Shown one piece after another: positions 12,101-27,100 of a stretch of DNA of 64,000 nt. A model generated the notes under the pieces. That model saw only the letters and a program-made list of their open reading frames with translations, was not told the DNA's origin and searched no databases. Every line of letters begins with the position of its first letter. Position 1 is the stretch's first letter. Made by a program: the position numbers and the translations under genes. This DNA comes from Siphonodentalium dalli (lineage: Eukaryota; Mollusca; Scaphopoda; Gadilida; Siphonodentaliidae): assembly GCA_032622095.1 (NCBI GenBank), contig CP136061.1:250493582-250557581 (forward strand), written 5' to 3'.

Positions 12101-15100
12101 TTTAGTATAGAAAACATTCATATTCTGATTTTCTTGGTAACATTCATGTACACAGTTTCATATGTTTTTATTTGCAGAGAAGACATAAAAACTGTGATAA
12201 ACCTACAATTAGCGGGAGAGCATGCTCAGTGCGGTGAAGGGAACGGTCCATCGGGGTTCTGCTATGAGCCACAGACTCTTATGGAGAGTGGAGGTATGTG
12301 TTTAGTCTATTGAGCATCATATTTTCGGAGTGCAATTCTATAAAATTGTCTTATATATTGAGGTTCTTGGTAGGCTTCCCATGATTATTCGATTAATCAA
12401 TGAACCTTCGACATGTGTGGTTGTCGACGGTTATATATTTTCATCGAAAGATGATCGTTAGGGGTGAGGGGGGGGCATGGATGTGTATGTTAGCATGCAG
12501 TACTATGCACAAATGCCATTCCTGGAAGTAAAAGTTAACAACATATGTAGCACAATTTACCACCCGACAACCTGTTCTCTCGCCACTTCTGATGCGACCT
12601 TTATCTTTGATGTCACATCCGGTGTTTGGCAGTCATCTTCAAAGAATTTGGTGTGTGACATTTTCTCACAGTCCGTGGCAGGCCAACAGCTTTCTGTGCC
12701 TTTGATGTCATGTTACGGCCTTGCCATTGTTTATAAATTATGTTTAACTGTGAATTTTTTTCCCTATGGATCGGTAATTTGCGATCATTACAGCCAAAAT
12801 GGACGAGGTGCATCAGACTGCATCTATGTTTCATTTTTCAAATTTCATACTCTAAAACGTTCACCATTATTGACAAAATAACAAAGTTTGCAAGACATGG
12901 AATGTTTAAAGTTACTAGACAGTTAATCAGTAGTGCTACATACATTACATTCTCCAACGTGGTAACGTATATAAACTATTAATTTGCTTTATTATTTCTT
13001 GTAACTTTTTTTTTGAAAATGCCCAGGTTATAGAACCCCATAAAAGATAAAATATCTGGCACTGTCTACCAAAAGGCCTACATGACAGCTTTGTAAAATA
13101 ACTAATTTAAGACCATTTAACAAAGGCTTCACTAACAGTTATGCTCCCATATACTTATTTTCCTATATTCCCAGCAAAGATACATTACACACTGAACTAC
13201 ATGGTACATTCATTTTTATTCACAAAGGAGGGATCTATGAGAACCCGTAAATTTTTTATTATTTTTGTACGAAATAGCATAAGTACGTTTTGAATTGTTA
13301 TATGACGTAGCACTTGGTTGGTCACGTGTGTAAGTATATTATTAGGGAATATGTATTTTCTATTTGAAAATGTTATTTTTTAGCCCTCCCCCCATCCCAA
13401 TAAATCATTTACAGCTACCTTACAGGTCTGTTTGTACAATTAAAAATTTGAATTTGAATTATTTTTACAAATATGTTTTTCCTGTTTGAGCATTAGTACA
13501 TTTTATAGCGTTTTATCTGATTTGTTCTTTTTTTCTCTTTGACAGTCTTCTTCTATAATTTTGGATGGTGAGTATTAGTTTCTTCAACGTTAAGTCAAAT
13601 TGCATCTCATGAAAGTAGATTTAATTTTCTAAAATGTCTGAATTCTTTGAAATTTTTGGTGATAAAACATAATATCACGTAAAAAGATTTGAAAAATGTT
13701 ATACAGTAATGCATTAAATAATCAACTCCTTAACCACAGCAGTATTATGGGTAATTTTTTAGGATTTAGTCAGAAATATGGCTTGTTGCCATTCATCGGA
13801 AAGCTCTCAGTGGCAATACTGTATGTTAGTATGGTCTATTTCTCAGGGAATATTTTCCCTCGTTAAAAATAAAAATAAAATTAGAAATCAGTGTACTGAT
13901 ATGATATTTGTACAAGTAAGAAGAGGTTAGAGAGTGATGCCTAGCTGTCTTATTATAGAGTAAGGACATGCTCCATTTTTTAGGATAATAGTAGCAGAAA
14001 GCTTTGTTTAGAAGCAACTAAATAACTAGAATTACGTCCCTTTGTTTTTACACAGTAACTCGGACATGAGTTAAAAATTTCTGGCGCCTGATTGACGTAT
14101 AATATTTCAAATAAATTTTCAAATTCAAGAAATATATAATATTCATGGCATGTAAATAAAAATGTGGGTGTTTTCTTGTCTGAAATGTGTTCGTGTCCAA
14201 ACAATGGCGGATATTGTGACTGGGCATTGGCTTTCAAATTTTGTGCAAAAAGTGGGGTAGTCTGGAAAACGTATTTTAAAAAGTTGAAAAAGGCATGGCT
14301 CGAAAAAGTACTCTTCCATGGCAAAAGATGTTGGATGTGTTTGTCTTTATGACCTTATTAGTCATGCACTTCAGAACTCGTGAATTTATTGTGGGCGTGG
14401 CCAAACTTATCACAGAGGCCTATGGAAAATATTTAGATCCTTCTAACCTATTGGAATCGATATAACAAAGAATATATTTGATAAAGTATTGATTATATAT
14501 TGCAGGCAGGATTATGGTGTTGGTGCACTTAGTACGATATTAGATATGGTACATGTCATGCAGTTTGGTATTTCTGAGGGTAAAGTGGCCATACACTGCC
14601 ATGCTGGTCTAGGTAAGTGTCTGAGGGTAAAGTGGCCATACACTGCCATACTGGTCTAGGTAAGTGTCTGAGGGTAAAGTGGCCATACACTGCCATGCTG
14701 GTATAGGTAAGTCATACACAGCCATGCTGGTCTAGGTAAGTGTCTGAGGGTAAAGTGGCCATACACTGCCATGCTGGTCTAGGTAAGTGTCTGAGGGTAA
14801 AGTGGCCATACACTGCCATACTGGTCTAGGTAAGTGTCTGAGGGTAAAGTGGCCATACACTGCCATACTGGTCTAGGTAAGTGTCTGAGGGTAAAGTGGA
14901 CATACACTGCCATACTGGTCTAGGTAAGTGTCTGAGGGTAAAGTGGCCATACACTGCCATGCTGGTATAGGTAAGTCATACACAGCCATGCTGGTCTAGG
15001 TAAGTGTCTGAGGGTAAAGTGGCCATACACTGCCATGCTGGTCTAGGTAAGTGTCTGAGGGTAAAGTGGCCATACACTGCCATACTGGTCTAGGTAAGTG

Positions 15101-18100
15101 TCTGAGGGTAAAGTGGCCATACACTGCCATGCTGGTCTAGGTAAGTGTCTGAGGGTAAAGTGGCCATACACAGCCATGCTGGTCTAGGTAAGTGTCTGAG
15201 GGTAAAGTGGCCATACACTGCCATGCTGGTCTAGGTAAGTGTCTGAGGGTAAAGTGGCCATACACAGCCATGCTGGTCTAGGTAAGTGTCTGAGGGTAAA
15301 GTGGCCATACACAGCCATGCTGGTCTAGGTAAGTGTCTGAGGGTAAAGTAGCCATACACAGCCATGCTGGTCTAGGTAAGTGTCTGAGGGTAAAGTGGCC
15401 ATACACTGCCATGCTGGTCTAGGTAAGTGTCTGAGGGTAAAGTGGCCATACACTGCCATACTGGTCTAGGTAAGTGTCTGAGGGTAAAGTGGCCATACAC
15501 AGCCATGCTGGTCTAGGTAAGTGTCTGAGGGTAAAGTGGCCATACACTGCCATGCTGGTCTAGGTAAGTGTCTGAGGGTAAAGTGGCCATACACTGCCAT
15601 ACTGGTCTAGGTAAGTGTCTGAGGGTAAAGTGGCCATACACTGCCATACTGGTCTAGGTAAGTGTCTGAGGGTAAAGTGGCCATACACTGCCATACTGGT
15701 ATAGGTAAGTGTCTGAGGGTAAAGTGGCCATACACTGCCATGCTGGTATAGGTAAGTCATACACAGCCATGCTGGTCTAGGTAAGTGTCTGAGGGTAAAG
15801 TGGCCATACACTGCCATGCTGGTCTAGGTAAGTGTCTGAGGGTAAAGTGGCCATACACTGCCATACTGGTCTAGGTAAGTGTCTGAGGGTAAAGTGGCCA
15901 TACACTGCCATGCTGGTCTAGGTAAGTGTCTGAGGGTAAAGTGGCCATACACAGCCATGCTGGTCTAGGTAAGTGTCTGAGGGTAAAGTGGCCATACACT
16001 GCCATGCTGGTCTAGGTAAGTGTCTGAGGGTAAAGTGGCCATACACTGCCATGCTGGTCTAGGTAAGTCATACACTGCCATGCTGGTCTAGGTAAGTGTC
16101 TGAGGGTAAAGTGGCCATACACAGCCATGCTGGTCTAGGTAAGTGTCTGAGGGTAAAGTGGCCATACACTGCCATGCTGGTCTAGGTAAGTGTCTGAGGG
16201 TAAAGTGGCCATACACTGCCATGCTGGTCTAGGTAAGTGTCTGAGGGTAAAGTGGCCATACACAGCCATGCTGGTCTAGGTAAGTGTCTGAGGGTAAAGT
16301 GGCCATACACTGCCATGCTGGTCTAGGTAAGTGTCTGAGGGTAAAGTGGCCATACACAGCCATGCTGGTCTAGGTAAGTGTCTGAGGGTAAAGTGGCCAT
16401 ACACTGCCATGCTGGTCTAGGTAAGTCATACACTGCCATGCTGGTCTAGGTAAGTCATACACTGCCATGCTGGTCTAGGTAAGTGTCTGAGGGTAAAGTG
16501 GCCATACACAGCCATGCTGGTCTAGGTAAGTGTCTGAGGGTAAAGTGGCCATACACTGCCATGCTGGTCTAGGTAAGTGTCTGAGGGTAAAGTGGCCATA
16601 CACTGCCATGCTGGTCTAGGTAAGTGTCTGAGGGTAAAGTGGCCATACACAGCCATGCTGGTCTAGGTAAGTGTCTGAGGGTAAAGTGGCCATACACTGC
16701 CATGCTGGTCTAGGTAAGTTTCAGTTCTAATTAACATTAGACTCTTGAACAAGTTACGCGTTACAGAGTCTAAAGGATATTACTATCATTCACTATGCAA
16801 TCCCTGCATTATGATGTCACAGCGCACAAATAGTTTTACGATTGACAGATATCTCCTTTTGTTTTTCTTGGAAATAAGTATTATCATTCAATTCTGGACT
16901 CTTCATAAACACTTGGTGTTTAATAAGTTGTCGTAATATCCAATTTTGTGAAATTAATTATTAGTGCCCTTTAAAACATCTGATGTCAACGGGACCTATC
17001 TAATAAGATTCCCCGGGTCAAATTACTCCTGTCAAAATTTCAGCTCCGAAGGTCCAGCTGTTTGGTCGCCTGTAGCCTGACAAACAAACAAACAAAATTG
17101 GGCTTTATTAGTATAGATAGATAGATAATGCGATAATCAAGTGGGATATCTCTCTTACTATTTATAGATAGAGTTATCCCGCATGGTATGCTCTGACCGA
17201 ACTTGAGCCATAAAATGTCCCAAAATGAAATATTATTTTGAATGGGTTTTCACCATCACAACTGCTTTCAAAATAGTGCCTAACATTTGCATATTCCGTT
17301 CTAGTTCAAGGTGTAATTTGCTGATTATTTTTGGTATGGATTACTCACACGAAAATCCATCACAAGCTTTAATTTTGGTCCGGTCCGATGATTTACGATA
17401 AAGTTATATCCCCTTTTCTACTCTGATGAATATCTAATGTACAAATAATAACTTTGTAGTTTGGTTTATGTGATTGCTTTCTGTCAAATAAAAAACTAAA
17501 TACATTATAACAGGTAAAGTTCAATAGGATTTGACCCAATGATATTTGTCAGAATTTAAATGCTTTTGAAAAAAAGCCAATGGCCAAAACATTAAACCTT
17601 TTCATTGGAATTGTTGCCAAGTGACCTTTCATTGAAGTAATATTTTTTTTAAATCAATGGAAAGATTGAAGAAATTTTCTTGTCTATCATTTCATACTTA
17701 ACCCTTTACCCAACAGAACGGCCCTGTGCCAATGCATTCTCTTATATATGCGAGTCGACCATAGGTCGCCTCGCATATATAAGAGAATGCATTGGCTTAA
17801 CACATTAAAAATTATAAAATTGTTAAAGAATGTAAGAAAAAATTGTAAAAATTGTTAAAAAAAAGTTTTTTTTTAGGCCAATGCATTCTCTTATATATGC
17901 GAGGCGACCTATGGTCGACTCGCATATATAAGAGAATGCATTGGCACAGGGCTAACTGTAACTATCACAATCTGGTCAAGGAGCCGGTTCCAATGATATC
18001 CATATTTGTATGGTTCTATTGAGACAGACCGAAGATATTTTAGGCTGTTGAAGCTTTATTTGGCCGGTTTTGGCCGGTTTGTTGGGTAAAGGGTTAAACA

Positions 18101-21100
18101 GACTGAATGGTAAAAGTTTAATATACATGTTACAGGCAGGACAGGTGTGCTGATCGCATCGTACCTCGTTTATACCAACAGAATAACATCTAATGAGGCA
18201 GTCAACTACGTCCGAGCCAGAAGGTATGGATGAACGATTACTTTTCTATGTTCATAGTTAGCTGTTTTAACTGGAGATCAAATCTAAAGTCTTCAAGTAG
18301 TAAATATCCATTTTGACCCCCACCCAATTGTCCTTGGTGAATTTATGTTTAAAAAAAAGAAGAAATTGGTTTTTGTAATTTCCGAAATATTACGGGAAAA
18401 CATTCTTTGGATCATTAAGTACTTGTTGCCCGTTTGAAAAAACAGTCATATTATGTAAATGGGTTGTCCGTCCGTCCGCCGTCCACCGTGCATTCGCTTT
18501 TGCTTTTCGGATGATAACTTTAGATCGAATTAAGTGAACTGAACCAAATTTGGTATGTTAGTTTACCACACCAAAATACAGATCAAGTTCGAATATGGGT
18601 TTCGTCCGCATTATTTTGACTGAGTTATGCCCCTTTTTGTCCGCCGACCCAACGGGTTCGGAGGACTATTATAATCAGCCTGTGCGTCCGTGCATGCGTC
18701 CGTCCGTCCGTCCGAGGTTTCCGGATGATAACTTTAGTTAGAGTGAACCAAATTAAATTTGGTATGTGGGTTTACTAGCAGAATAGACAATTCAAGTTCG
18801 AATTCTGGTTCCGTCCGCCAATTTTTACCAGAGTTATGCCCCCTTTTCGACTTAGAATTTGACCGTCTGTTAACATTTCTGGTTTCCGACAGATAACTCC
18901 AGTTTGGATTATTTGATGTGAACCAAAGTTGGTATGTGTATTTCCCAGCTAAAGATACAGGCCAAGTTCGAATATGGGTTCCGTCCAATTATTTTTACAT
19001 GAGTTACGGCCCTTTTTCGACAGAATTTGACCGTCTGCTAACATTTTTGGTTTCCGACCAATAACGCCACTTTGGTTTATTTGATCTGAACCAAAGTTGG
19101 TGTGTATTTCCCAGCTAAAGATACAGGCCAAGTTCGAATATGGGTTTTGTCCAATTATTTTTACATGAGTTATGGCCCTTTTTCGACTTAGAATTTGACC
19201 GTCTGTTAACATTTTTGGTTTCCGACTGATAACTCCAGTTTGGATTATTTGATCTGAACCAAAGTTGGTATGTATCTTTCTCCCAGCAAAACACAGATCA
19301 AGTTTGAATTCGGGTTCCGCCCGCCAATTTTCACCAGAGTTATGTCCCTTTTTAACTTAGAATTTGAGGTTTCCGGATGATAACTTTAGTAAATGCGTAG
19401 TGAATGAAATTAAATTTGGTATGTAGGTTTACTAGCACTAAAGACAGGTTTTTATGCGCAAACAACGGTCGTATCAAGCCGGCACTTAGAGGCGGACATG
19501 AGGTCTACCGACCTTTTATTCGACTTAGATTTTACCTGATTTGAGGTTTCCGGATGATAACTTTAGATTGAATCAAGTGAACTGAACCAAATTTGGTATA
19601 TTAGTTTACCACCTCAAAATACAGATCAAGTTCGAATATGGGTTTCGTCCGCATGATTTTGACTGAGTTATGTACCTTTTTCGACTTAGATTTTACCTGA
19701 TTTGCGGTTTCCGGATGATAACTTTAGATTGAATAAAGTGTACTGAACCAAATTTGGTATATTAGTTTACCACCCCAAAATACAGATCAAGTTCGAATGT
19801 GGGTTTCGTCCGCATGATTTTGACTGAGTTATGCCCCTTTTTGGACTTAGATTTTACCTGATATGCAGTTTCCAAGTTATTGTGTTTTATTTTTGTTATT
19901 ATTTCATCTTAAGTCAAAGGTTTCAAACAAATGAATTAAACCTTGCCCCACTCTACTCCAGAAACGGGCGTATTATGCCACGCCCCGATGGCGTGCTCTT
20001 GTATATATTGTCCCAATCTTAATTTTACTTTGAGCATCATATAATCTGTCAGGGTATTTCTTTTTTGTCTCCAAATTTTTTTTTGAGGACTATTACAGGT
20101 ATAATCAGTATGTCCATTCATCCATCTGGGTTGCCTGGATCATAAATTTAACAATATTAACCCATTCAGTGCCAGGGGCCGATCTCATCGGCCCTAATTT
20201 ACTGTCTGTAAAATCGGCCCTAAAAACATTTATTTTTAGATTTTTTTTTTTTTTTTGGTATGCTTAAGCATGCTATAGCGAATTTAAAAACAAACTGGAT
20301 AAACCTTAGGGGCATGTTATAACTCAAAACTATCACCAAGTATTCATAGTAATAATTTTGATGCCCATTAAAAACGTAAGATTCCCTGGCACTAAACCTA
20401 CAAAAGTCTGTTAAAGAATATAAGAAAAAATTATTAAAATTTTAAAAAATAATAACAAATGATGAAAAATTGTTAGGCCAATGCATTCTCTTATATATGC
20501 GAGGCGACCTATACTCGCATATATAAGAGAATGCATTGGCACAGGGTATATGGGTTGATAAAAAAATCAGACCTGGCACTGAACGGGTTAATCAGAATTC
20601 CCTGGGATTTGGCAAGTCAAGTTGGAGTCAAATATTTGACATAATTTGACTTCTTTGTTCTTAAGAAAAGCCGTCTCTTTTCGGGAGATGTGGGTGGCGT
20701 CAGTGATCTTTTAATAAATAATATAATCCAAATGGTATAGGAATAGTCCATTTAAATATACATCTTAGTATTTTTATAAATAAAATATAATTTCCATATT
20801 TCATCGTTATACTTTTTAAGATTTCTTTGATGAATATTCTCTTGTATTTTAGAAACATTTCCTCAACTTGAAAGTACCGCTGATTGCTCGCACTAAATCA
20901 CATTCAAGTCTGAGTTTAGTGTGCCTGTCATTTATAGAATGAGGTCCGCAGAGGGTGAATTTAGTGATGCTATCCAGTATAGCGGGCTAACATCACTTAA
21001 TTCACTATCTGTGGACCTCATTCTGCATGGCGTCATCTGCTATCATATGGGAGACATAGACTCAGATTGAAGCTCCCAAATGGTGAATATTGTGATTGAC

Positions 21101-24100
21101 ACCCATTGGTTGTGCAATGTGTCATCTGCCAAGTTAGGGATATTGAGAAACTAAACTAAAAAAGAAATAGAATCTATGTGAAGAAGTTTCTATAGAAATT
21201 TGTTAATAAAGAAACTTTCGAGAGAAGATGAGGCCTAAGCAGAATGAGGTCCCCCGAGGGTGAATTTAATGATGCTAGCCCACTAGCATCATTAAATTCA
21301 CCCTCTGGGGACCTCATTGTGCAAATGACAGTCACAGGCTATATCGCATTCTTTCAATTCAATTCTTTATTCTCATCACCTAATGCATACAGGTATGGAG
21401 AAACAAATTTACATTATATACATTATTTACAATAGCTTACTATCTTATCCCTGAATGTATTTATCTTAGACCTGGATCCATTCAGACTAAAGGACAAGTT
21501 GAAGTGATAAAGGAGTTTGAACAGTATATTAAGCCGTTCAGGATAGTATTCCCCGGAAGGTAAGATGTGTTCAAAATTAGCACACATATATATAATAGGG
21601 CTTTTCAAAATTCAACATTCCCAATTGAGCAATCAATTATAAAGGAATATTTGAATGGAAAAAGGGCGCTTTTGTATTGTTTGTTCCAAGAATTCTAGAA
21701 TGTAACAGATGTATGGATAATTTAATTGAAAGAAAATTATACAACCACCCAAACAATTTATCAGTGCATAAAATTTTGAGATTCACTATAACCAACACAT
21801 TGTCTGTATTAAGCCGTTCACATGAGCACTTCCATTGTCTGCATAAAGCCTTTCACATGAGCGCTTACATTGCTTTATAACGGGGAGCTTCCGATTAATA
21901 ATTGGAGCTAATAAGTTCGATATTACATCTATCTGTAATAAATAGTATAATGTCAAACCTGTCAAATCCCAACAACTAATGCTTTAACAATTTTATAATT
22001 TCACCCATACAGAGCCCCAGACAAACATGAGCAGACAACACTCTTCTATATGCTTCTATATATGTGTGGGGCTCCCTGCAGGGTAATGGATGTTTTTTTA
22101 TTTTATGTCCCAAAAATTGTAAGAAACATTTATTTAAAAAAAATTATAAAAAATTGTTAGGCCAATGCATTCTCTTATATATGCGAGGCGACCTATGGTC
22201 GACTCGCATATATAAGAGAATGCATTGGCACAGGGTAAAAAAAATCGCGACTTACGACTGGATTTGATATGGCGGGTCACATATCAGTTTTTTTTTACAT
22301 AAATACAGTTCTATTTCCCTTCGCTTTGAAGACAGTCGCCAAGAAACAAGAAATATCATGACACACGCCTTATAAGGTATGCGTTATGCTTTACGTTGCA
22401 TTGAAAATAGAATCTCCCCCTTGTGTATGTTAACACATACATTGTAATGGACGCATCGCAGCGTTTGAACACATTTGTGTTATTGCCTGTAATGCAGTTT
22501 CAGTGTATGAACTCTACTTTATAATAGTATTGTAATGATCTGTATTACATTTCGTTACATTTTTTCCAGAATTCCTGGATGCAGAGAGGTTTCCTTTCAA
22601 CAGTATCTCATCAAGCAGAAGAAATTGCTTCATGGTTATGAAGCCAGAAAGCTCAAACATATACCCAAGGTATGTACGAAGCCAGAAAGCTCAAACATAT
22701 ACCCAAGGGATGTAGTTATTCAAGGACACCATTTTGTTACTAAATGGTTTGAAGATGACCTACCTGTAAAAACACCTTCCCTAAAAAAATCTGGAATATT
22801 TTTATTTTTATTTCTGCCTCTGACCAATGCTATTTTCTATAAAACTCAGTCATTAAAGGTGGATTATCTCTTTGTAAACATGTATTATATAGTTACCGTG
22901 GTATAAAATATTAGATCTGAATCGAAGACTCCTCACCGGAAATGCTTCTATCGATTAACATTAATTTTATTTCGAATATTTTCTGGTCTAAAAAGTTGTG
23001 GTTGTTTAGCTAACGAACAATAGTGGTTACTGTTAACAGAGGCCAGAAATTGTATGGTGTAATTTTGTCACAAAAAAACATAAATTATACGCATTATCGC
23101 TTATAACTATGGAATAAAACAATACAACCAATCAATCTGGGACATTTGACGTTCAGTACGTAGCCATAGGAACAGCCTAATGCTCTCTATTGTTATATGG
23201 TATCACCCGAATGGTCTGTTCTAAAAATAGACAAATAAACGGTCCCAATAAAATATTTGTAATAAATTCAATAATAATTGATAGAAGCCTTTCCGGACAG
23301 GGGTCTTCAGTTCATATTTATTATTTTATACCCACGCAACTATTTCAAATTTGTTATTTAAAGAGATAATCCATCTTTAAAATTAAAAACCCTATGGTGC
23401 ATGAAAGGAACAGACTAGAGTCACAACATATCAGTGTTTGAAATCTGCTGTTTATTCCGGTGTGCTACGAGAGCTAAATTCTTTCGCAAAGCCCTCTGGC
23501 AAGGGTGATTTTTAGCCCTCCCAGATTATTAAAAAATAAGTAGAATTAAAACAGTAGAATTAAAACAGGCGGCTCGCTTTGTCCACTCTAATCACGACAC
23601 TGGATCACTTATTACGGCATACTGACACACTGTAGCTGTTCTGTTTTCATTGATGCAGTTGGTCTCTGTTAGTGCAGAAACGATAGCATAGTTCTCCAAA
23701 AACCAACATTCACCACAATACTCAAGCTCGCTGGATCAGATTCGATTTCGCAGATGAGCAGTGTGTCAAGTATCTCAAGCCATGATGAGAGAACCAGCAC
23801 AAAATTTTAACACCTGTTCCATGATAATATATTTTGCAGTAGGTGAAAGTCCCATTACATGATTTAGATGACCTTTGTGAGCCGATTTCACGATAAACTT
23901 GGATTGATTACCCTGGAAAATGTTGTGATTGTAAGTGACGCAATATGAAATTAACACACAAAAGTCAGCCAGGGGCCTGTACTATAGATTTACAATTGCG
24001 TGTTTGACCATGTGTACAAGGTTATGTGGGGCACACAGAAGGTGTCGATTACCATAGACCTCCACTCTTATTCTTACAGTGAAAAGGCGACTTCTTGCAA

Positions 24101-27100
24101 AGCCTCGTTTACATGCATGGTGACCAATAAAATAATAGGTTTACCACATGTGACTTGATTGACCAATGAAAAAAAATATTCCTCGGAGACACTCATTGAT
24201 ATGTTATCGCTAATGCATGGGTAATCCGTGTTCTATTGTATTAGTGGTAATCGGTATCCTTTAAATAATCGCTCAGTGAGTACGCCGCAACCGTTCGTGC
24301 ATTGTGTTATATGTCATCAATGGTTATCGTCTGTTCCAACAATTCAAGTTTTAAGATGTATTTCAATTTCTAGTTGGGTTGTCATGCAAAATCACTGGAG
24401 TATTATATTGAATACCATTCTGATCAAACCCAATCACCCATCGGTAATGAGCACACGGGTATAATCTACTCTATTACAATACAGTGGTCTATTGCACTTC
24501 ACGCCTCCTGTGTACCTCCCATAACCTTGTACACCTGTTCAAACACGGCAATTGTAAATCTATAGTACAGGCCCCAGATCATGTAAAAAATCTCGAGCTG
24601 AGACTTTGACCTACTATATATGAAATACATGATTAAAGTGATGTGAAGCACTCCAGTAGGGTGATCAAATAGAAATGGAGAATAATCTTAAAGTGATGTG
24701 AAGCACTCCAGTAGGGTGATCAAATAGAAATTAAGAATAATCTTAAAGTGATGTGAAGCACTCCAGTAGGGTGATCAAATAGAAATGGAGAATAATCTTA
24801 AAGTGATGTGAAACACTCCGGTAGGGTGATCAAATAGAAATGGAGAATAATCTTAAAGTGATGTGAAGCACTCCAGTAGGGTGATCAAATAGAAATGGAG
24901 AATAATCTTAAAGTGATGTGAAACACTCCGGTAGGGTGATCAAATAGAAATTAAGAATAATCTTAAATTGATGTGAAGCACTCCAGTAGGGTGATCAAAT
25001 AGAAATTAAGAATAATCTTAAAGTGATGTGAAGCACTCCAGTAGGGTGATCAAATAGAAATTAAGAATAATCTTAAAGTGATGTGAAGCACTCCAGTAGG
25101 GTGATCAAATAGAAATAGAGAATAATCTTAAAGTGATGTGAAACACTCCGGTAGGGTGATCAAATAGAAATTAAGAATAATCTTAAAGTGATGTGAAGCA
25201 CTCCAGTAGGGTGATCAAATAGAAATTAAGAATAATCTTAAAGTGATGTGAAGCACTCCAGTAGGGTGATCAAATAGAAATTAAGAATAATCTTAAAGTG
25301 ATGTGAAGCACTCCAGTAGGGTGATCAAATAGAAATTAAGAATAATCTTAAAGTGATGTGAAGCACTCCAGTAGGGTGATCAAATAGAAATTAAGAATAA
25401 TCTTAAAGTGATGTGAAGCACTCCAGTAGGGTGATCAAATAGAAATTAAGAATAATCTTAAAGTGATGTGAAGCACTCCAGTAGGGTGATCAAATAGAAA
25501 TTAAGAATAAACTTAAAGTGATGTGAAGCACCCCAGTAGGGTGATCAAATAGAAATTAAGAATAATCTTAAAGTGATGTGAAGCACTCCAGTAGGGTGAT
25601 CAAATATAAATTAAGAATAATCTTAAAGTGATGTGAAGCACTCGGTAGGGTGATCAAATAGAAATTAAGAATAATCTTAAAGTGATGTGAAGCACTCCAG
25701 TAGGGTGATCAAATAGAAATTAAGAATAATCTTAAAGTGATGTGAAGCACTCCAGTAGGGTGATCAAATAGAAATTAAGAATAATCTTAAAGTGATGTGA
25801 AGCACTCGGTAGGGTGATCAAATAGAAATTAAGAATAATCTTAAAGTGATGTGAAGCACTCCAGTAGGGTGATCAAATAGAAATTAAGAATAATCTTAAA
25901 GTGATGTGAAGCACCCCAGTAGGGTGATCAAATAGAAATTAAGAATAATCTTAAAGTGATGTGAAGCACTCCAGTAGGGTGATCAAATAGAAATTAAGAA
26001 TAATCTTAAAGTGATGTGAAGCACTCCAGTAGGGTGATCAAATAGTAATTAAGAATAATCTTAAAGTGATGTGAAGCACTCCAGTAGGGTGATCAAATAG
26101 AAATTAAGAATAATCTTAAAGTGATGTGAAACACTCCAGTAGGGTGATCAAATAGAAATGGAGAATAATCTTAAAGTGATGTGAAACACTCCGGTAGGGT
26201 GATCAAATAGAAATTAAGAATAATCTTAAAGTGATGTGAAGCACTCCAGTAGGGTGATCAAATAGAAATTAAGAATAATCTTAAAGTGATGTGAAGCACT
26301 CCAGTAGGGTGATCAAATAGAAATAGAGAATAATCTTAAAGTGATGTGAAACACTCCGGTAGGGTGATCAAATAGAAATTAAGAATAATCTTAAAGTGAT
26401 GTGAAGCACTCCAGTAGGGTAAATAGAAATTAAGAATAATCTTAAAGTGATGTGAAGCACTCCAGTAGGGTGATCAAATAGAAATTAAGAATAATCTTAA
26501 AGTGATGTGAAGCACTCCAGTAGGGTGATCAAATAGAAATTAAGAATAATCTTAAAGTGATGTGAAGCACTCCAGTAGGGTGATCAAATAGAAATTAAGA
26601 ATAATCTTAAAGTGATGTGAAGCACTCCAGTAGGGTGATCAAATAGAAATTAAGAATAATCTTAAAGTGATGTGAAGCACTCCAGTAGGGTGATCAAATA
26701 GAAATTAAGAATAATCTTAAAGTGATGTGAAGCACTCCAGTAGGGTGATCAAATAGAAATTAAGAATAATCTTAAAGTGATGTGAAGCACTCCAGTAGGG
26801 TGATCAAATAGAAATTAAGAATAATCTTAAAGTGATGTGAAGCACTCCAGTAGGGTGATCAAATAGAAATTAAGAATAATCTTAAAGTGATGTGAAGCAC
26901 TCCAGTAGGGTGATCAAATAGAAATTAAGAATAATCTTAAAGTGATGTGAAGCACTCCGGTAGGGTGATCAAATAGAAATTAAGAATAATCTTAAAGTGA
27001 TGTGAAGCACTCCGGTAGGGTGATCAAATAGAAATTAAGAATTATCTTAAAGTGATGTGAAGCACTCCGGTAGGGTGATCAAATAGAAATGGAGAATAAT

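Noticed and set aside
12477-12881. 134-codon open frame, with an antisense frame that has a few Cys/His residues
   Set aside because: Intronic, overlapping frames on both strands, and no domain pattern I could trust. A zinc-finger reading of the antisense frame was not convincing.
15560-15817. Minus-strand open frame of 85 codons with a repeated MAVYGHFTLRHLPRP motif
   Set aside because: It is the antisense of the 47-bp minisatellite. Three units make 141 nt, so the frame cycles and stays open by repetition only.
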